From: Diplonema papillatum | Taxonomy: Eukaryota > Euglenozoa > Diplonemea > Diplonemida > Diplonemidae | Reading direction: 5' to 3' | NCBI GenBank assembly: GCA_030068145.1 | Contig: JAPJBO010000430.1 | Location: 62,001 to 126,000 of the forward strand | DNA: 64,000 nucleotides | Made by a program: the position numbers and the translations under genes | Notes under the pieces: model-generated | What the model was told of the DNA's origin: nothing | What the model saw: only the letters and a program-made list of their open reading frames with translations | Databases searched by the model: none | In this document: positions 41,728 through 51,498 of the stretch, piece by piece | Layout of the letters: each line of letters starts with the position of its first letter | Numbering within the stretch: position 1 is the stretch's first letter

Positions 41728-41812
41728 TCCCGTCCAACGACACCCCCCCCAACCACCTGGTTCTTGGGTGGCTTGACGACTGCGCAGCAGCATTCCCGCA
41801 GTGAGACTGTAA
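41722..41812 (-). repeat. Split direct repeat A1
   Basis: 91 bp matching A2. Ends in GAGACTGTAA directly against TAGTG microsatellite. Confidence 0.9.
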
Positions 41813-41915
41813 TAGTGTAGTGTAGTGTAGTGTAGTGTAGTGTAGTGTAGTGCAGTGTAGTGTAGTGTAGTGTAGTTGTAGTGTAGTGTAGTGTAGTTGC
41901 AGTGTAGTGTAGCAT
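41813..41915 (+). repeat. GTGTA microsatellite, right part
   Basis: About 100 bp of GTGTA units with occasional GTTGTA and GTGCA variants; the other half of the target at 38845-38898. Confidence 0.9.
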
Positions 41916-42051
41916 GAATTTTTCGAGACTGGAGGTCCTATGAACATGCAATGTGAATAGCCTCTATTCGAGCCAACCCCACTTTTAAAAGTGTACTGTT
42001 TTTGAACTAGATAATAGCGCGGAGCTGGCTTTTTCCGTTTTTCGGATTTCA

Positions 42052-42133
42052 TGCCTGTATGGTCCACTTCAACAGTGCGACGGTCTCCGGACCCACAGGT
42101 CCGCGGTTCGATCCCCGCGCGAAGTGTTTTTTT
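42052..42133 (+). tRNA. tRNA-Arg(CCG)-like sequence, degenerate
   Basis: GGTTCGATCCC (42105-42115) fits the B box/T-arm consensus, the segment CTCCGGA fits an Arg CCG anticodon loop, and CACAGGTCCGCGG resembles the variable loop and T stem. A run of seven T follows at 42127, as in pol III terminators. The acceptor and D-arm pairing are poor and the T stem only pairs with an eight-base loop. It is therefore a pseudo-tRNA or the head of a tRNA-derived SINE rather than a proven tRNA. Confidence 0.35.
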
Positions 42134-42165
42134 CGGTTTGAAGTTTTTGAGAATTTTTGCTGTAT

Positions 42166-42740
42166 TCGGTGGGTCACTCGGCGCCCCGAAGGGGCGCCGG
42201 CCCCCGGAGGGGGCCGGTTGAGGGGGGGGGGTGCGGCCCCGGGAGGGGCCGGCGGAGGGGGGCCCCGGGAGGGGGAGGGGAAAGGCCGCCCCAGAGGGGC
42301 GGCGGGGGGGGTCCGGGGGGGGCGGCCCCCCCCGGGTACGAGCGCAAGAACTCAGCTTCAAACCAGAACTTCACCACATTTCGGTGGGTCGATAGATGCC
42401 CCGGAGGGCGCCCCCCCCTCGGCGGGCCCCCTCCTGGGATCCCCTCCCGGGCCCCCGTCCGGAGGCCCCGGGAGGTGCGGCCCCGGGAGGGGCCGGCGGA
42501 GGGGAGGGGGGGGCCGCCCCCGGAGGGGCGACGGGGGGGGTCCGGGGGGGGCGGCCCCCCCCGGGTACGAGCGCAGAACTTAGCTTCACTTGCCGAACTT
42601 CACCACATTCGATGGGTCGATAGATGCCCCGGAGGGCGCCCCCCCCTCGGCGGGCCCCCTCCTGGGATCCCCTCCCGGGCCCCCGTCCGGAGGCCCCCGT
42701 CCGGGCCCCGCCCCACCCGAGGGGCCCCGAACTTAGCTTC
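42166..42740 (+). repeat. GC-rich tandem repeat, about 230-bp unit
   Basis: Units beginning GGTGGGTCGATAGATGCCCC (about 42381 and 42612) and a partial earlier unit (42166, GGTGGGTCACTCGGCGCCCC). Each holds CCTCCTGGGATCCCCTCCCG and long G and C runs; the fuller units end GGTACGAGCGCA. Very high GC and several G-tracts. Confidence 0.85.
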
Positions 42741-43020
42741 ACCCGAGCTTTGCTTCGCCCGAACTTTGCTTCACCTAACTTTGCTCACCCGAACTTAGCT
42801 TCGCCCGAACTTTGTTTCGCCCGAACTTTGTTTCGCCCGAACTTAGCTTCACCAGAACTTTGCTTCACCCGAACTTAGCTTCGCCCGAACTTTGCTTCAC
42901 CAGAACTTAGCTTCGCCCGAACTTTGCTTCGCCCGAACTTTGTTTCGCCCGAACTTAGCTTTGCTTCACCAGAACTTAGCATTGCCCGAACTTAGCTTCG
43001 CCCGAACTTTGCTGTTCCCC
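42735..43020 (+). repeat. 18-bp tandem repeat GCCCGAACTTTGCTTCAC
   Basis: About fifteen units alternating CCCGAACTTAGCTTC and GCCCGAACTTTGCTTC/GTTTC. The seed AACTTAGCTTCA also occurs inside the preceding 230-bp units, so this array probably grew from their ends. Confidence 0.9.
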
Positions 43021-43159
43021 GAACTTTAACTGCTGCCTCCAGTCTCGCCACGCGCCGGCCTTAGCCGAGCGCACGTACTTCTCTTTTGTATGATTGCTGG
43101 ATTTGTGCACGGAGAAAGGCAAGCATTTGTTGTCTCAATGTGTGCTCCCATGACCCGTC

Positions 43160-43405
43160 AGACATAGCTGTCAGCCACAAGGTTGCCACATTGTGGCCCC
43201 ATTTAGCCACAAAGTAGCCACAAACCTTGTGGCTACCTTTGTGGCTAATTATGCAAAATTTTGGTATCACGGAAAACCGCGTGGAACTAACTTTTTCGGC
43301 CAGAAAATGCATCTGAAACACGTTTTCTGACGATTTTGACAGGGTTTTGGGCCAGAATACGGGTTAGTTGCTACACCCTGGGCTCGGCATCCTGGTTGCG
43401 CACCC
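43160..43405 (-). repeat. Inverted arm of a Merlin-like element
   Basis: On the - strand this matches 44595-44845 over about 245 bp (GGCCCAAAACCCTGTCAAAA, AGATGCATTTTCTGGCC, TTTTGCATAATTAGCC, CTTGTGGCTGACAGCTATG). It is packed with GCCACAA/TTGTGGC words that form short local inverted repeats, as in transposase-binding subterminal regions. Continues as an open frame (to 43061) without the catalytic domain. Confidence 0.85.
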
Positions 43406-44594
43406 TGGGGTACCATTGGTAAACGGTTTACTAAACCGCTACTGCTACTAAAGTAGTAGTAGGCATTATGCACACAGAATCATGCATAATTCAGGTTGGC
43501 GAGAGTGACAGACCCATTCTACTTGCAAAGCGCTTACCATTTCTGTCCTGAAACCCTCTGAGAGGGCCTCTCAACCAGCGACCGGCGCTCTCCGAGCCTC
43601 TTGAATGACCCCAGAGGAGGAGTGGGAGAGAGCGGCAAGTACCGCCGCAGCCAAACAGATTTGAATGCTGCCAGAAAGCTGCAAAGAAAACGTGGCAGCC
43701 GTCTGATAATAGTCAGGAGCTGGCGGATGGTGACTGAGCTTGAGCTCCCTGCCGCGGGCCTGCGGCCCGTGCTGCCCTGCTGGACTGGTATTGTCGCAAG
43801 TCAGTCACTTTCAACTTTCCCTTGTGCCTTGGCTGGGCCTGTGCTACAGGAGCCTGCGAGGAATTTCCAAGACGTGTGAGAGATTGCCCCCGCTACTTTT
43901 CTCGGATCTTTGGCTCCTCCTTGAACTCTTTCGGACGCTGATTGCAACAAGTGTAACAGTGCCACTCAGTGACAGCTGTTACAGGGAGTCAGTCACACTG
44001 TCAGTGTGCTCCTGCTGTACTATCATAGTAACTATGCCTGCTGTCGTGTGAAGTTGCGAGCTCTGTGCACTTTGCAAGCAAGCAAGCAAACTCGCTGGTG
44101 ACGGGGTAGCTTGCACACCGAGTAGAAGAGCTGTCGTAATTGTGAAATGCTCCGTTTGCTGGGTCGTTGCTGTCCTGTTTAACCTTGGGTATCTTAGAAT
44201 ATCAGTGCATCGCCGTTACTAGTACGGCTGTCACCGGCGTGGTTTGGGTCCTTTAGCAGGAAAAGTTGGAGACTATGCACCCCGCAACTGAAACGGGTTT
44301 GCGGACAAGCGACCCTTTGAACTAAATTGATTCCTTGCCTGCTCCAAAACTTGGCAACAGAAGCATTGGCAGCTTCGTACTGACTCTGCGGTCTGAAATA
44401 TCAACATCGCTTTCGACGGGTTCGTCTTCCTCCGGTGCACTCTCTGACTCAAAATGTACCAGAACAATGGCATTAGCATTGGTGCTGCGACCGTGTTGGC
44501 AAGATGCAGCAGCTTGTTGATGTTTTCTGAACTTTTCAAGCCTTGAATTACTTGCAGTGTTGTACGAAGTTACTGATAGAGTTGCCAACGTTGC
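43406..44594. other. Region between two inverted transposon arms
   Basis: About 1.2 kb. Short frames on both strands (for example 43601-43879 + and 44322-44588 -) show no domain. I see no gene; it may be target DNA trapped between two divergent copies. Confidence 0.45.
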
Positions 44595-44845
44595 CGCTGA
44601 CTCGCGGATGAGGATACGAGGCCAGGGCGAAGCAGCTTACCCAAATTCGGGCCCAAAAACCTGTCAAAATCATCAGAAATTGTGTTTTAGATGCATTTTC
44701 TGGCCAAAAAAACTAGTTTCACGTGGTTTTCCTGGGTATCCAAATTTTGCATAATTAGCCACAAAGGTAGCCACAAGGTTTGTGGCTACTTTGTGGCTCC
44801 CAATTAGCCACTAGTGGCTACCTTGTGGCTGACAGCTATGCGTCA
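44595..44845 (+). repeat. Arm of the Merlin-like element next to the transposase
   Basis: Counterpart of 43160-43405. Overlaps the first codons of the transposase frame: ATLWLTAM is shared by both arms, after which they diverge. Confidence 0.85.
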
Positions 44846-46115
44846 GACCGTCACACGCTGGGAAGGTGGATTTCGAGACATTCTAGGGGATGACACTCAA
44901 CAGATGGAAGCAGCAAACTTACCACTAGGAGGCCCAGGGGCTATCATCGAGATTGATGAATTTTCTGTTGGTGGTAAGGTTGTGAAAGACACAGCAGGCA
45001 AGCCAGTCGGCTATGAGTACCTCCGTTTTGTTGGAATTGTTGTCAGGGGTACGTCTTTCTTCCTCATCCGCGAGCTTGCTCGTAAGGTGCAGCCTCTTGT
45101 CGAACCCAAAGGAACTGTGGCAAGTCCATCAGGACATAAGGACTTTACAAACAACAAAGGCCACACAGTTGCACCACCACCACCACCGATCTCAAAGGAG
45201 GAGTTCAAAGCTCTTCTAGATGAGGGGGTCATTGAAATAGGAACAGAAGAGGACCCGCTGTACATATCAACAGACGGTGCAGCAACTTATCGCTCCATGC
45301 TTGATCCTACATCGCCTTCGTTTTATTGGGGTGACAAGAAACACTGCGTTAATTATGCGTGGGTTAATCACGGAAAAGAAGAGTGGTGCAAGAAGGTCGA
45401 GCTAGTGGCCACCCCCTCCATTGAGAAATGCTATGGAGAAACATGTGTTGCAGAGACACTGTGCAAACTGTCTGAGCCAGCCTCGGGCACTTCTGCTGCT
45501 GCAGGAGGCAACTTTTCCCCGAACTATCGAAACAAAGTGTGGGTTGCTGGAACACAGAAAGCAGATGGTTTGTGGAAGCACCTCAAGTCTTCACTTAAAC
45601 ACAAGAACTGCAGGAACCGTTCCAAGCCAGGAGAGATTGTCCGGTCTCAATGGAGGATGCAAAACACAGGGTTTGACCTCATCCACATTTTTCTGTGCAC
45701 TTTGGGAAAGAAAATTGAGCAGATGGAACTGGTTATTCCAGCTGGTGAGAGTCAGGACGGCATTGTGAGAGACCCAGAAGCACCAAACATGCCATCTAAC
45801 CTAATGCAGCTGCTGGCACAGCCTGGAATGCGTGAGCAGGTGCTGTCACAACCAGGAGTACGTGAGTTGCTGATGCAGGGTCTGCAGGAGCCGCAGAATG
45901 AGCCTGGCCATGATCTCGTTGAGCCAAAACAAGAACAAGAAAAAGACGACACTGATGATGAGGAAAACCCATTTCTTTCAAGTGACAGTGAGGCAGAAGC
46001 CCCTCAAACCAGCCTGCCAAGTGTCCCAGTTTTTCGCACAGCTGAACAGAGGGTTGTGTACAACCCTGAGCATGAAAACCCTCCTCGCAGAAGGCTGCAA
46101 CTTATCTTCAAATGA
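44814..46115 (+). CDS. Merlin/IS1595 (ISXO2-like) family transposase
   Basis: 433 residues; a second Met at 44838 (MRQTVTRW) may be the true start, because the first eight residues lie in the repeat arm. DDE-type catalytic elements of the IS1595/ISXO2 family are visible: IEIDEFSVGGK (first acidic residue), ISTDGAATYRSM (second Asp), HCVNYAWVNH, and ADGLWKHLKSSLKHK in place of the family's N-x-E-G-x-W-x-x-L-K box. An acidic C-terminal extension follows (LLAQPGMREQVLSQPG, ENPFLSSDSEAEAP). No N-terminal zinc ribbon is seen, so the 5' end may be incomplete or spliced. The catalytic region has no stop or frameshift. A 3' fragment copy lies at 36771-37190. Confidence 0.82.
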   Translation: MATLWLTAMRQTVTRWEGGFRDILGDDTQQMEAANLPLGGPGAIIEIDEFSVGGKVVKDTAGKPVGYEYLRFVGIVVRGTSFFLIRELARKVQPLVEPKGTVASPSGHKDFTNNKGHTVAPPPPPISKEEFKALLDEGVIEIGTEEDPLYISTDGAATYRSMLDPTSPSFYWGDKKHCVNYAWVNHGKEEWCKKVELVATPSIEKCYGETCVAETLCKLSEPASGTSAAAGGNFSPNYRNKVWVAGTQKADGLWKHLKSSLKHKNCRNRSKPGEIVRSQWRMQNTGFDLIHIFLCTLGKKIEQMELVIPAGESQDGIVRDPEAPNMPSNLMQLLAQPGMREQVLSQPGVRELLMQGLQEPQNEPGHDLVEPKQEQEKDDTDDEENPFLSSDSEAEAPQTSLPSVPVFRTAEQRVVYNPEHENPPRRRLQLIFK

Positions 46116-46328
46116 TCACTTTTATTTTCTTTCCTCTCTTTCTCTCTTTTTCCATCCCATCTGGGAGGTGTTCCTGAGCACCATAAATTCGATAATACTG
46201 AAAAAAAAACCAAAAAACATAAAAAAAAAACCATAAAAAAAACAATACAAAAATCATAAAAAAAAAAAAAAAAAATGGGGCCCTCCCCCCAACCAGTGCA
46301 GTCACCGGCCGGTCGAATCAGGGATTTT
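46116..46328. other. A-rich 3' flank of the transposase
   Basis: Poly-A runs broken by CATAAA, then GGGGCCCTCCCCCCAACC, shared with about 38513 and, in part, 49740. No gene. Confidence 0.5.
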
Positions 46329-47566
46329 CCCTTTAGTGAAAAAAAAAAAAAAATTCACTAAAAAAAAAAAATTCCCAAAATGGGCTTGGTGAAAAAACTT
46401 TTTGAGAAAAGTACCTTAGGGGCCTAGGAACAAATTTAAATGACCTTAGGGGCCTAATCGGGGACCTTTAGGTCCTCAAAATGATTTAAAAATTTGTTTT
46501 TCCCGGGGGAAAAATACGAACATGCTCAAAAATCGCTAAGTACAATGCCTGCACAAAATACTGGGCAAAATTTGTCAACAATTCGAAAAATGCATTTTGG
46601 GGCCTTTAGGTCCTCAAAATGATTTAAAATTTGTTGTCCATTGGGAATTGTGCCGAAAATGTACTTGTCAAAAAATTTCGAAAAAAATTTCGAAAAAAAT
46701 TTCGAATTTTTTTTTGAAAAAAATTTGAAAGAACACAGAACCAACAACAGGAGGCGGGGGTTAAGCAGGACGCGAACATTAGGCTCGAAGAACGGCCACA
46801 GTCACAGAATGTGAAAACAGGAGGGTTCACCTGTATAGAGTGCAATTCTCTAAAATCCTTCAGGAACCGAAAATGCAGCCACAAAACAACCCCACAACTA
46901 GCACCCAACACAACAGGGTGCCCGAAAAACATCCAGAAAGTTCGAAAACTTGCTCCAGGTCGGTGCAGGTTGAAGAACCGGCCGGTAGAAGAATAATGTC
47001 CCAGAGCAGACAAAGAGACAGTCCCTGAATTCCTGGTGTGTTTGCCTGTCGAGTGCTATTCCCTCCGAAACCTCGGATCTCTAAGTGAACTTGCACTCTC
47101 AAATCTCATATGGATCAGGCATTAACAAAACGGAATAGGGTGGGATGACCCTTGTGGAGCCTTGGGGGAAGTTCATCGGCTTTCTGCACTTTGAACGCAA
47201 ATTCACTTTGCTTGTCAATTCAATGAACAGCCCATGTTATGTGTGTTTTACGTGGTGTGCAGCAATCAGCAGTGGTCTTCTCTTCCTTTGACGTCCCACC
47301 TGTGAGTTTGTGGAAAATTTTTTGGAAATTTTTTGGAAATTTTTTTGGAAATTTTTTGGAAATTTTTTTGGATTTTTTGGAATTTTTTTTGGAAATTTTT
47401 CGGATTTTTTTTTTTTGAGAAGTACATTTTCGGCACAAGTTCCCACTGGGCAACAAATTTTTAAATCATTTTGAGGACCTAAAGGTCCCCGATTAGGCCC
47501 CTAAGGTCATTAAAAATTGTTCTTAGGCCCCTAAGGTAGGTGACCCAAACTTTTTTCACTAAAGGG
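46329..47566. mobile_element. Non-autonomous DNA element with terminal inverted repeats and ATTTT duplication
   Basis: Left end CCCTTTAGTGAAAAAA; right end is its inverse, CACTAAAGGG. Beyond these, an inverted pair of about 110 bp (CTTAGGGGCCTA, TGACCTTAGGGGCCTAATCG, GGGACCTTTAGGTCC, AAAATGATTTAAAAATTTGT) links 46395-46500 with 47455-47545. A further partial direct copy lies at 46590-46670. ATTTT flanks both ends (46324-46328 and 47567-47571). Contains no recognisable transposase. Confidence 0.75.
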
Positions 47567-48862
47567 ATTTTGCGTTGCTGGGTGTAGGTGGTCAGGGCGC
47601 GGGTTGTGGTGGACAGTGTGGGTGGTGGGCGCTGGTGGTGGAGTGGGTGCGTGTTGTGTGTGGTCGGGGCGTGGGTTGTGGGTGGTAAGGGCGCGGGTTG
47701 TGGTGGACAGTGTGGGTGGGCGTGGGTGGTGGGCTGGTGGTGAAGTGGGTGCGTGTTGTGTGTGGTCAGGGTGTGGTTTAAGCGGCCCAACAACAGGTCT
47801 GTATGATGCGGACCGTATCCAAGGCGGAAATCGAGTCAACCAGTGTCCGGATTTGACGACCGGATTCAACGACCGGATATCTGGCGTCCAATTTGACGAG
47901 ATTTATGGCGGCAGCTCCATCACCTGGTGTCCACCGGAACAAGTTCTTGTCTCCTTTCAGGCATAGCGCGTGAAGAGGAGCAAGAGGGTAGGGAGTGAGC
48001 TAGCACCCCAAACTTGAGTGGGGTGAAGGGCCAGAGGGACCCCCGCTTATGGGGCTACGAGGTCAACGACGCGTACCACACACAGACAGACACAGGCACG
48101 TGTCGACTGGCACCCACACCACACCACACCGGCAGAAAAACTTTTCTGCCCTTGTCAAATTTTTTTCACCACGGGTTTGGCCCGAAACTGGTGAGTGGAA
48201 AAACCCCTGGGTCGAATTGACAAAAAAAAAAAAAATTATTGCTCTCGGATTGACATTCGACCGGTCAAGGCGGTCGAATGTGGACACCGGTCGAATTCGA
48301 CCGGCCACCGTGTCGATTCGACCGGGCAAAAAAAATATATAGAAAAATCTGCCATGGGTAGTGCCTCATAGTAGTTGAAAATGGTGGGAAAACGGAAAGC
48401 TTTGACAAAAGCCAAGGTCACGGGGGCAAGGGCAAGCTTTTGGATTCCCAACTCCGCTCACCAGCTCCCAGATTGCAGTATGTTCAGGTGCAGCCAGAAT
48501 ACAGAGACTACTGGGGTCTACAACAAGGTGGTGAAGCAGCAGCACACCCACGAAGGCACATGCCAAGGTCACAGCAGTCATAATGAGGCCCACCTACAAA
48601 ACCAAAACAGTGTTCCATTGCCTCAGGCATCTGAAGACTCCACTGCAACCCCGAAACTCGTCGCTCTGGGCCCATCTTTTGTATTGTGACAGTGAACCTG
48701 GGTTGTCGGCCTGTTCATGGCACTAATGATTCACAAGCGAAGCTACTGGAAAAGTCGTATTACGCCGTCCTACTACTGAAGCACGACAGTGTACCAACTT
48801 TGTGAGACTGCCCGTTTCAGCTAAACCCAGAGTTTCAAGGGAACTTTTACTCTAAAACTGTT
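47567..48862. other. Spacer with G-rich minisatellite and short frames
   Basis: 47590-47777 holds two units of about 95 bp of G/T-rich sequence (GGGTTGTGGTGGACAGTGTG, GTGGGTGCGTGTTGTGTGTG). 48255-48325 repeats the word GACCGGTCGAA. A 104-residue frame at 48375-48689 is unrecognised. No supported gene. Confidence 0.5.
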
Positions 48863-48884
48863 TTCCCACGCGTAGCGTGGGAAA
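48863..48884. repeat. Hairpin TTCCCACGCG/CGCGTGGGAA-type, first copy
   Basis: TTCCCACGCG and CGTGGGAA flank a 2-3 base loop, followed by a T run and CTGGC. The second copy at 50499-50520 has the same arms, the same T run and CTGGCC. Confidence 0.8.
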
Positions 48885-50498
48885 TTTTTTTTCTGGCATA
48901 GGATGGATTTCGACCTGTATTCGCCAGTGCAAAAAAAAGTTGTGGCAAATTCCTGTCCAAAAAAAAAAAAGTTTTTTCGGAAAGTGATTTGACCGGTCGA
49001 GCGGTCGAGCCTGACTGCACTGCCCCCAACCAGGGGATAAGCTTCTATATCCACATTTGGACCGTCGGTCAGATTTTGGAAAGGTCGCCGGAAAAAAAAA
49101 AAAAAAATGGCACTACCGTGACTGCATCGTCCCCCAGGCGCCGGCAGCGGTGGCCAATGTGCAATTGGAGGGGCAACCACTGCACCAGCAAAGGCTACAG
49201 AAGGAGTGCACGCAGGGGGAATCCCACTTCCCAGCACCAGTAGAAGTGGCCAGTTTGGATGCAAGTTGGACGGGCACGGGGGAAAGAACAACAGCTCTGC
49301 ATGACACATCACGTGCGAAGAGATAACCGCCGGCGATGCAGATTATCGCCACAGATTCTTTGCATTCTGACCCAAACTATCTACCAGACAAAATGCCAGG
49401 GATAAAACACATAGAAAGTCGAAAAATGAAGCGTCAAACAAGTCAATCGACCTTGCAAGGCTTTGTCACAAGTAAGAAGCCCAAACCTGCTCCAAAGCCA
49501 GCAGACGAGCCGAAGGCTGTTCGCGAGGATGCAGACAAGATACTGCGGATTCGGGTCGGCTGCTCCTGCTGTTGCTTACCTGCGACTGGAGGGCAGGTGC
49601 AGGTTGAGGCCGGAGAGGAGGCAGAGACACCGGCAGGCGAGCCAACTCAGTGCAAAAATTGCAGAAAAACAGTGAAAACGCAAAAAAGCCGTTATCGGTC
49701 CAAATTTGGAAAATGGGCCGGAGACCAAGCTAATGCCCTGCCCCAACTGAAAAAAAAAAAAAAAAACAAAAACCATAAAAAAAAGGGAGGGGGCGGAGAT
49801 TAGGGGGGCATCATAAGTCCTCGACACTCCACCCAGGGATTATCCTGTATGGTTAAAAAAATTTTTTTTCACCAAAAAAAAAAAATTTCTGAAAACAGGC
49901 CGGTGAAAAAAGGTTTTTTAACCATGGGGATTTCTGGTGAAAACTTTTTGGCAAGGGACCCAGGCTACAGGCTCAGATCCTGGAGGCGTAGTTGCTGTTT
50001 TGTGTACAGCCTGCCAGCGATGTGGTCCAGAAATATCTCTGGGGTCATGAGGGGCGTTGGGATTAGCGTGTTGGAGGGCGCCTGTCGTGAGCAGCTTCGC
50101 CCTGCCTCGATTCGTTGAAAGGCGTTGAGGCCATCATGCCGTAGTGCCCACTGGGACTGACAAGTGAAGGCTACAACTAAGTGGAGAAGCAGCAGCCAGA
50201 TTGTGTTTTCCATCACACCCACCACACCCAGTAATCAGTCACTGGAGGATCGTTTGCTATCCTGAAGCTCACAGGCCTGAAAGGGTTTTGAAAATAAAAG
50301 AGATGTCGCTCGCCGCATTTGGTTTTAGTGGTGCTGCCACTGGCCCTGATGACAATACATTGCAGCACGACTACAGCAACTGGAAGGGACCGAAGTTGGA
50401 GAAACAGGCTCTCCTGAGAGGTGTCCAGCAGGGAACCGGACGAACAGGTTGAAAAAGGCGCAGCTCTTTGGGACACTGCTTGCTTCAGCAATCCCAGC
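48885..50498. other. Unrecognised region between two hairpins
   Basis: Open frames at 49336-49803 (+, 155 residues, with a Cys cluster CSCCCLPATG and CKNCRK) and 50201-50452 are not recognised. 49740-49835 repeats 38518-38612. An inverted pair GGTTAAAAAA/TTTTTTAACC lies at 49852-49925. It may be a decayed element bounded by the two hairpins. Confidence 0.4.
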
Positions 50499-50520
50499 TT
50501 TCCCACGCGCAGCGTGGGAA
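50499..50520. repeat. Hairpin, second copy
   Basis: TTTCCCACGCG, loop CA, GCGTGGGAAA-type arms, then a T run and CTGGCC; same orientation as 48863-48884. Confidence 0.8.
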
Positions 50521-50589
50521 AATTTTTTTTCTGGCCAGATCATTGTTGACTACCACCCTCTACTGAGGCTCTGGTGGTGAGGAAATGTC

Positions 50590-51122
50590 AAGATCTCTCT
50601 GTACAAGATCTCTCTGTATTTTACATTTTTAGCGCTTTTTCACTAAAAATGTCAAATACAGAGAGCTCTCTGTATTTTACATTTTAGAGCTCTCTGTATG
50701 TTACATTTTTAGCATCTTCTTTGATAAAAATGTAAAATACAGAGAGATCTCTCTGTATTTTACATTTTTAGCGAATTTTTCGCTAAAAATGTAAAATGCA
50801 GAGAGCTCTCTGTATATTACATTTTTAGCGTTTTTTTTGCTAAAAATGTAAAATACAGAGAGCCTCTCTGTATGTTACACATGCCTCTACTGAGGCTCTG
50901 GTGGTGAGGAAATGTCAACATGTACAAGATCTCTCTGTATTTTACATTTTTAGCGATTTTTTTTGCTAAAAATGTAAAATACAGAGAGCCTCTCTGTATT
51001 TTACATTTTTAGCGTGTTTTTGGCTAAAAATGTAAAATACAGAGAGATCTCTCTGTATTTTACATTTTTAGCGTTTTTTTTTTTGCTAAAAATGTAAAAT
51101 TCAGAGAGCCTCTCTGTATGTT
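50590..51122. repeat. Array of about seven palindromic hairpins
   Basis: Same unit as 38663-38850: CTCTCTGTATTTTACATTTT, TAGC, variable loop, inverse. Loops seen: GCGCTTTTTCAC, ATCTTCTTTGAT, GAATTTTTC, GTTTTTTTT, GATTTTTTTT, GTGTTTTTG, GTTTTTTTTTTT. One half-unit is present near 50675-50700. The array is split by a repeated linker (CCTCTACTGAGGCTCTGGTG at about 50560 and 50882). Stem changes are few; loop changes are many. Confidence 0.9.
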
Positions 51123-51128
51123 ACACAT

Positions 51129-51331
51129 GCCAAAACCTTGTGTCTTTTTGAAAAGTGGCAAATTTTTTTTCCCGGAAAAAAAATGGGGTTTTTAAATTTC
51201 CAAATTTTGGAACAAAAACTGCGGTAATTTTTGACGACGTTGAGCAATTTTTTTTTTTTCCAAAAATTTTTTTTGGTGGCCATCGGCCCCGCGGGAGCGT
51301 TTAAAAAGACACAAGGTTTTGACCCTGCATG
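51129..51331 (-). mobile_element. MITE copy, left end truncated
   Basis: Same element as 36559-36770 in inverse orientation; the first nine bases of the left terminal repeat are missing (begins CAAAACCTTGTG after ACATGC). Right end GGTTTTGACCCTGCATG intact. Confidence 0.85.
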
Positions 51332-51398
51332 GTATCCAACGGCCCCACAGCTCCTCGAAACGGTGTCTTAGGCAGGGAACGCATGTACGTCTTTGTAG

Positions 51399-51432
51399 CA
51401 TGCAGGGTCAAAACCTTGTGTCTTTTTGAAAG
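51399..51432 (+). mobile_element. Solo MITE terminus
   Basis: CATGCAGGGTCAAAACC and TTGTGTCTTTTTG only, the end of the 212-bp element without its body. Confidence 0.8.
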
Positions 51433-51468
51433 GGTCAACGACAAAACGGATTCTATAGAACTGGATTA

Positions 51469-51498
51469 CGACAAAGTGGATTATAATCCACTTTGTCG
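51469..51498. repeat. 30-bp perfect palindrome
   Basis: CGACAAAGTGGATTA is followed immediately by its exact inverse. The same words recur in a second imperfect palindrome to about 51550, giving a small nest of inverted repeats between two MITE copies. Confidence 0.85.

Larger units (their letters stand above)
38899..41812 (-). mobile_element. DIRS/VIPER/Ngaro-like tyrosine-recombinase retroelement with split direct repeats
   Basis: Read on the - strand the order is A1 (41812-41722), tyrosine recombinase, RT-RNase H, B1 (39411-39210), A2 (39209-39101), B2 (39100-38899). B1 and B2 are both 202 bp and essentially identical (start GAATTCTGCTTACTGG, end GACAAGGTCAC). A1 matches 91 bp of A2 (TTTCTTCCCGTCCAACGACA to GCAGTGAGACTGTAA). 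This A-ORFs-B-A-B arrangement is the hallmark of split-direct-repeat elements such as Ngaro and trypanosomatid VIPER. Both ends abut GTGTA microsatellite, with no target duplication, as expected for recombinase-mediated insertion. No gag is present and the recombinase lacks its N-terminus, so an internal deletion behind A1 is likely. Confidence 0.88.

Noticed and set aside
42052..42133. A functional tRNA gene
   Set aside because: T-arm and anticodon-like parts are present but acceptor and D-stem pairing are poor; kept only as a tRNA-like remnant.
41813..42361. N-terminal extension of the recombinase frame
   Set aside because: This part is translated microsatellite and flanking DNA outside the element boundary at 41812.
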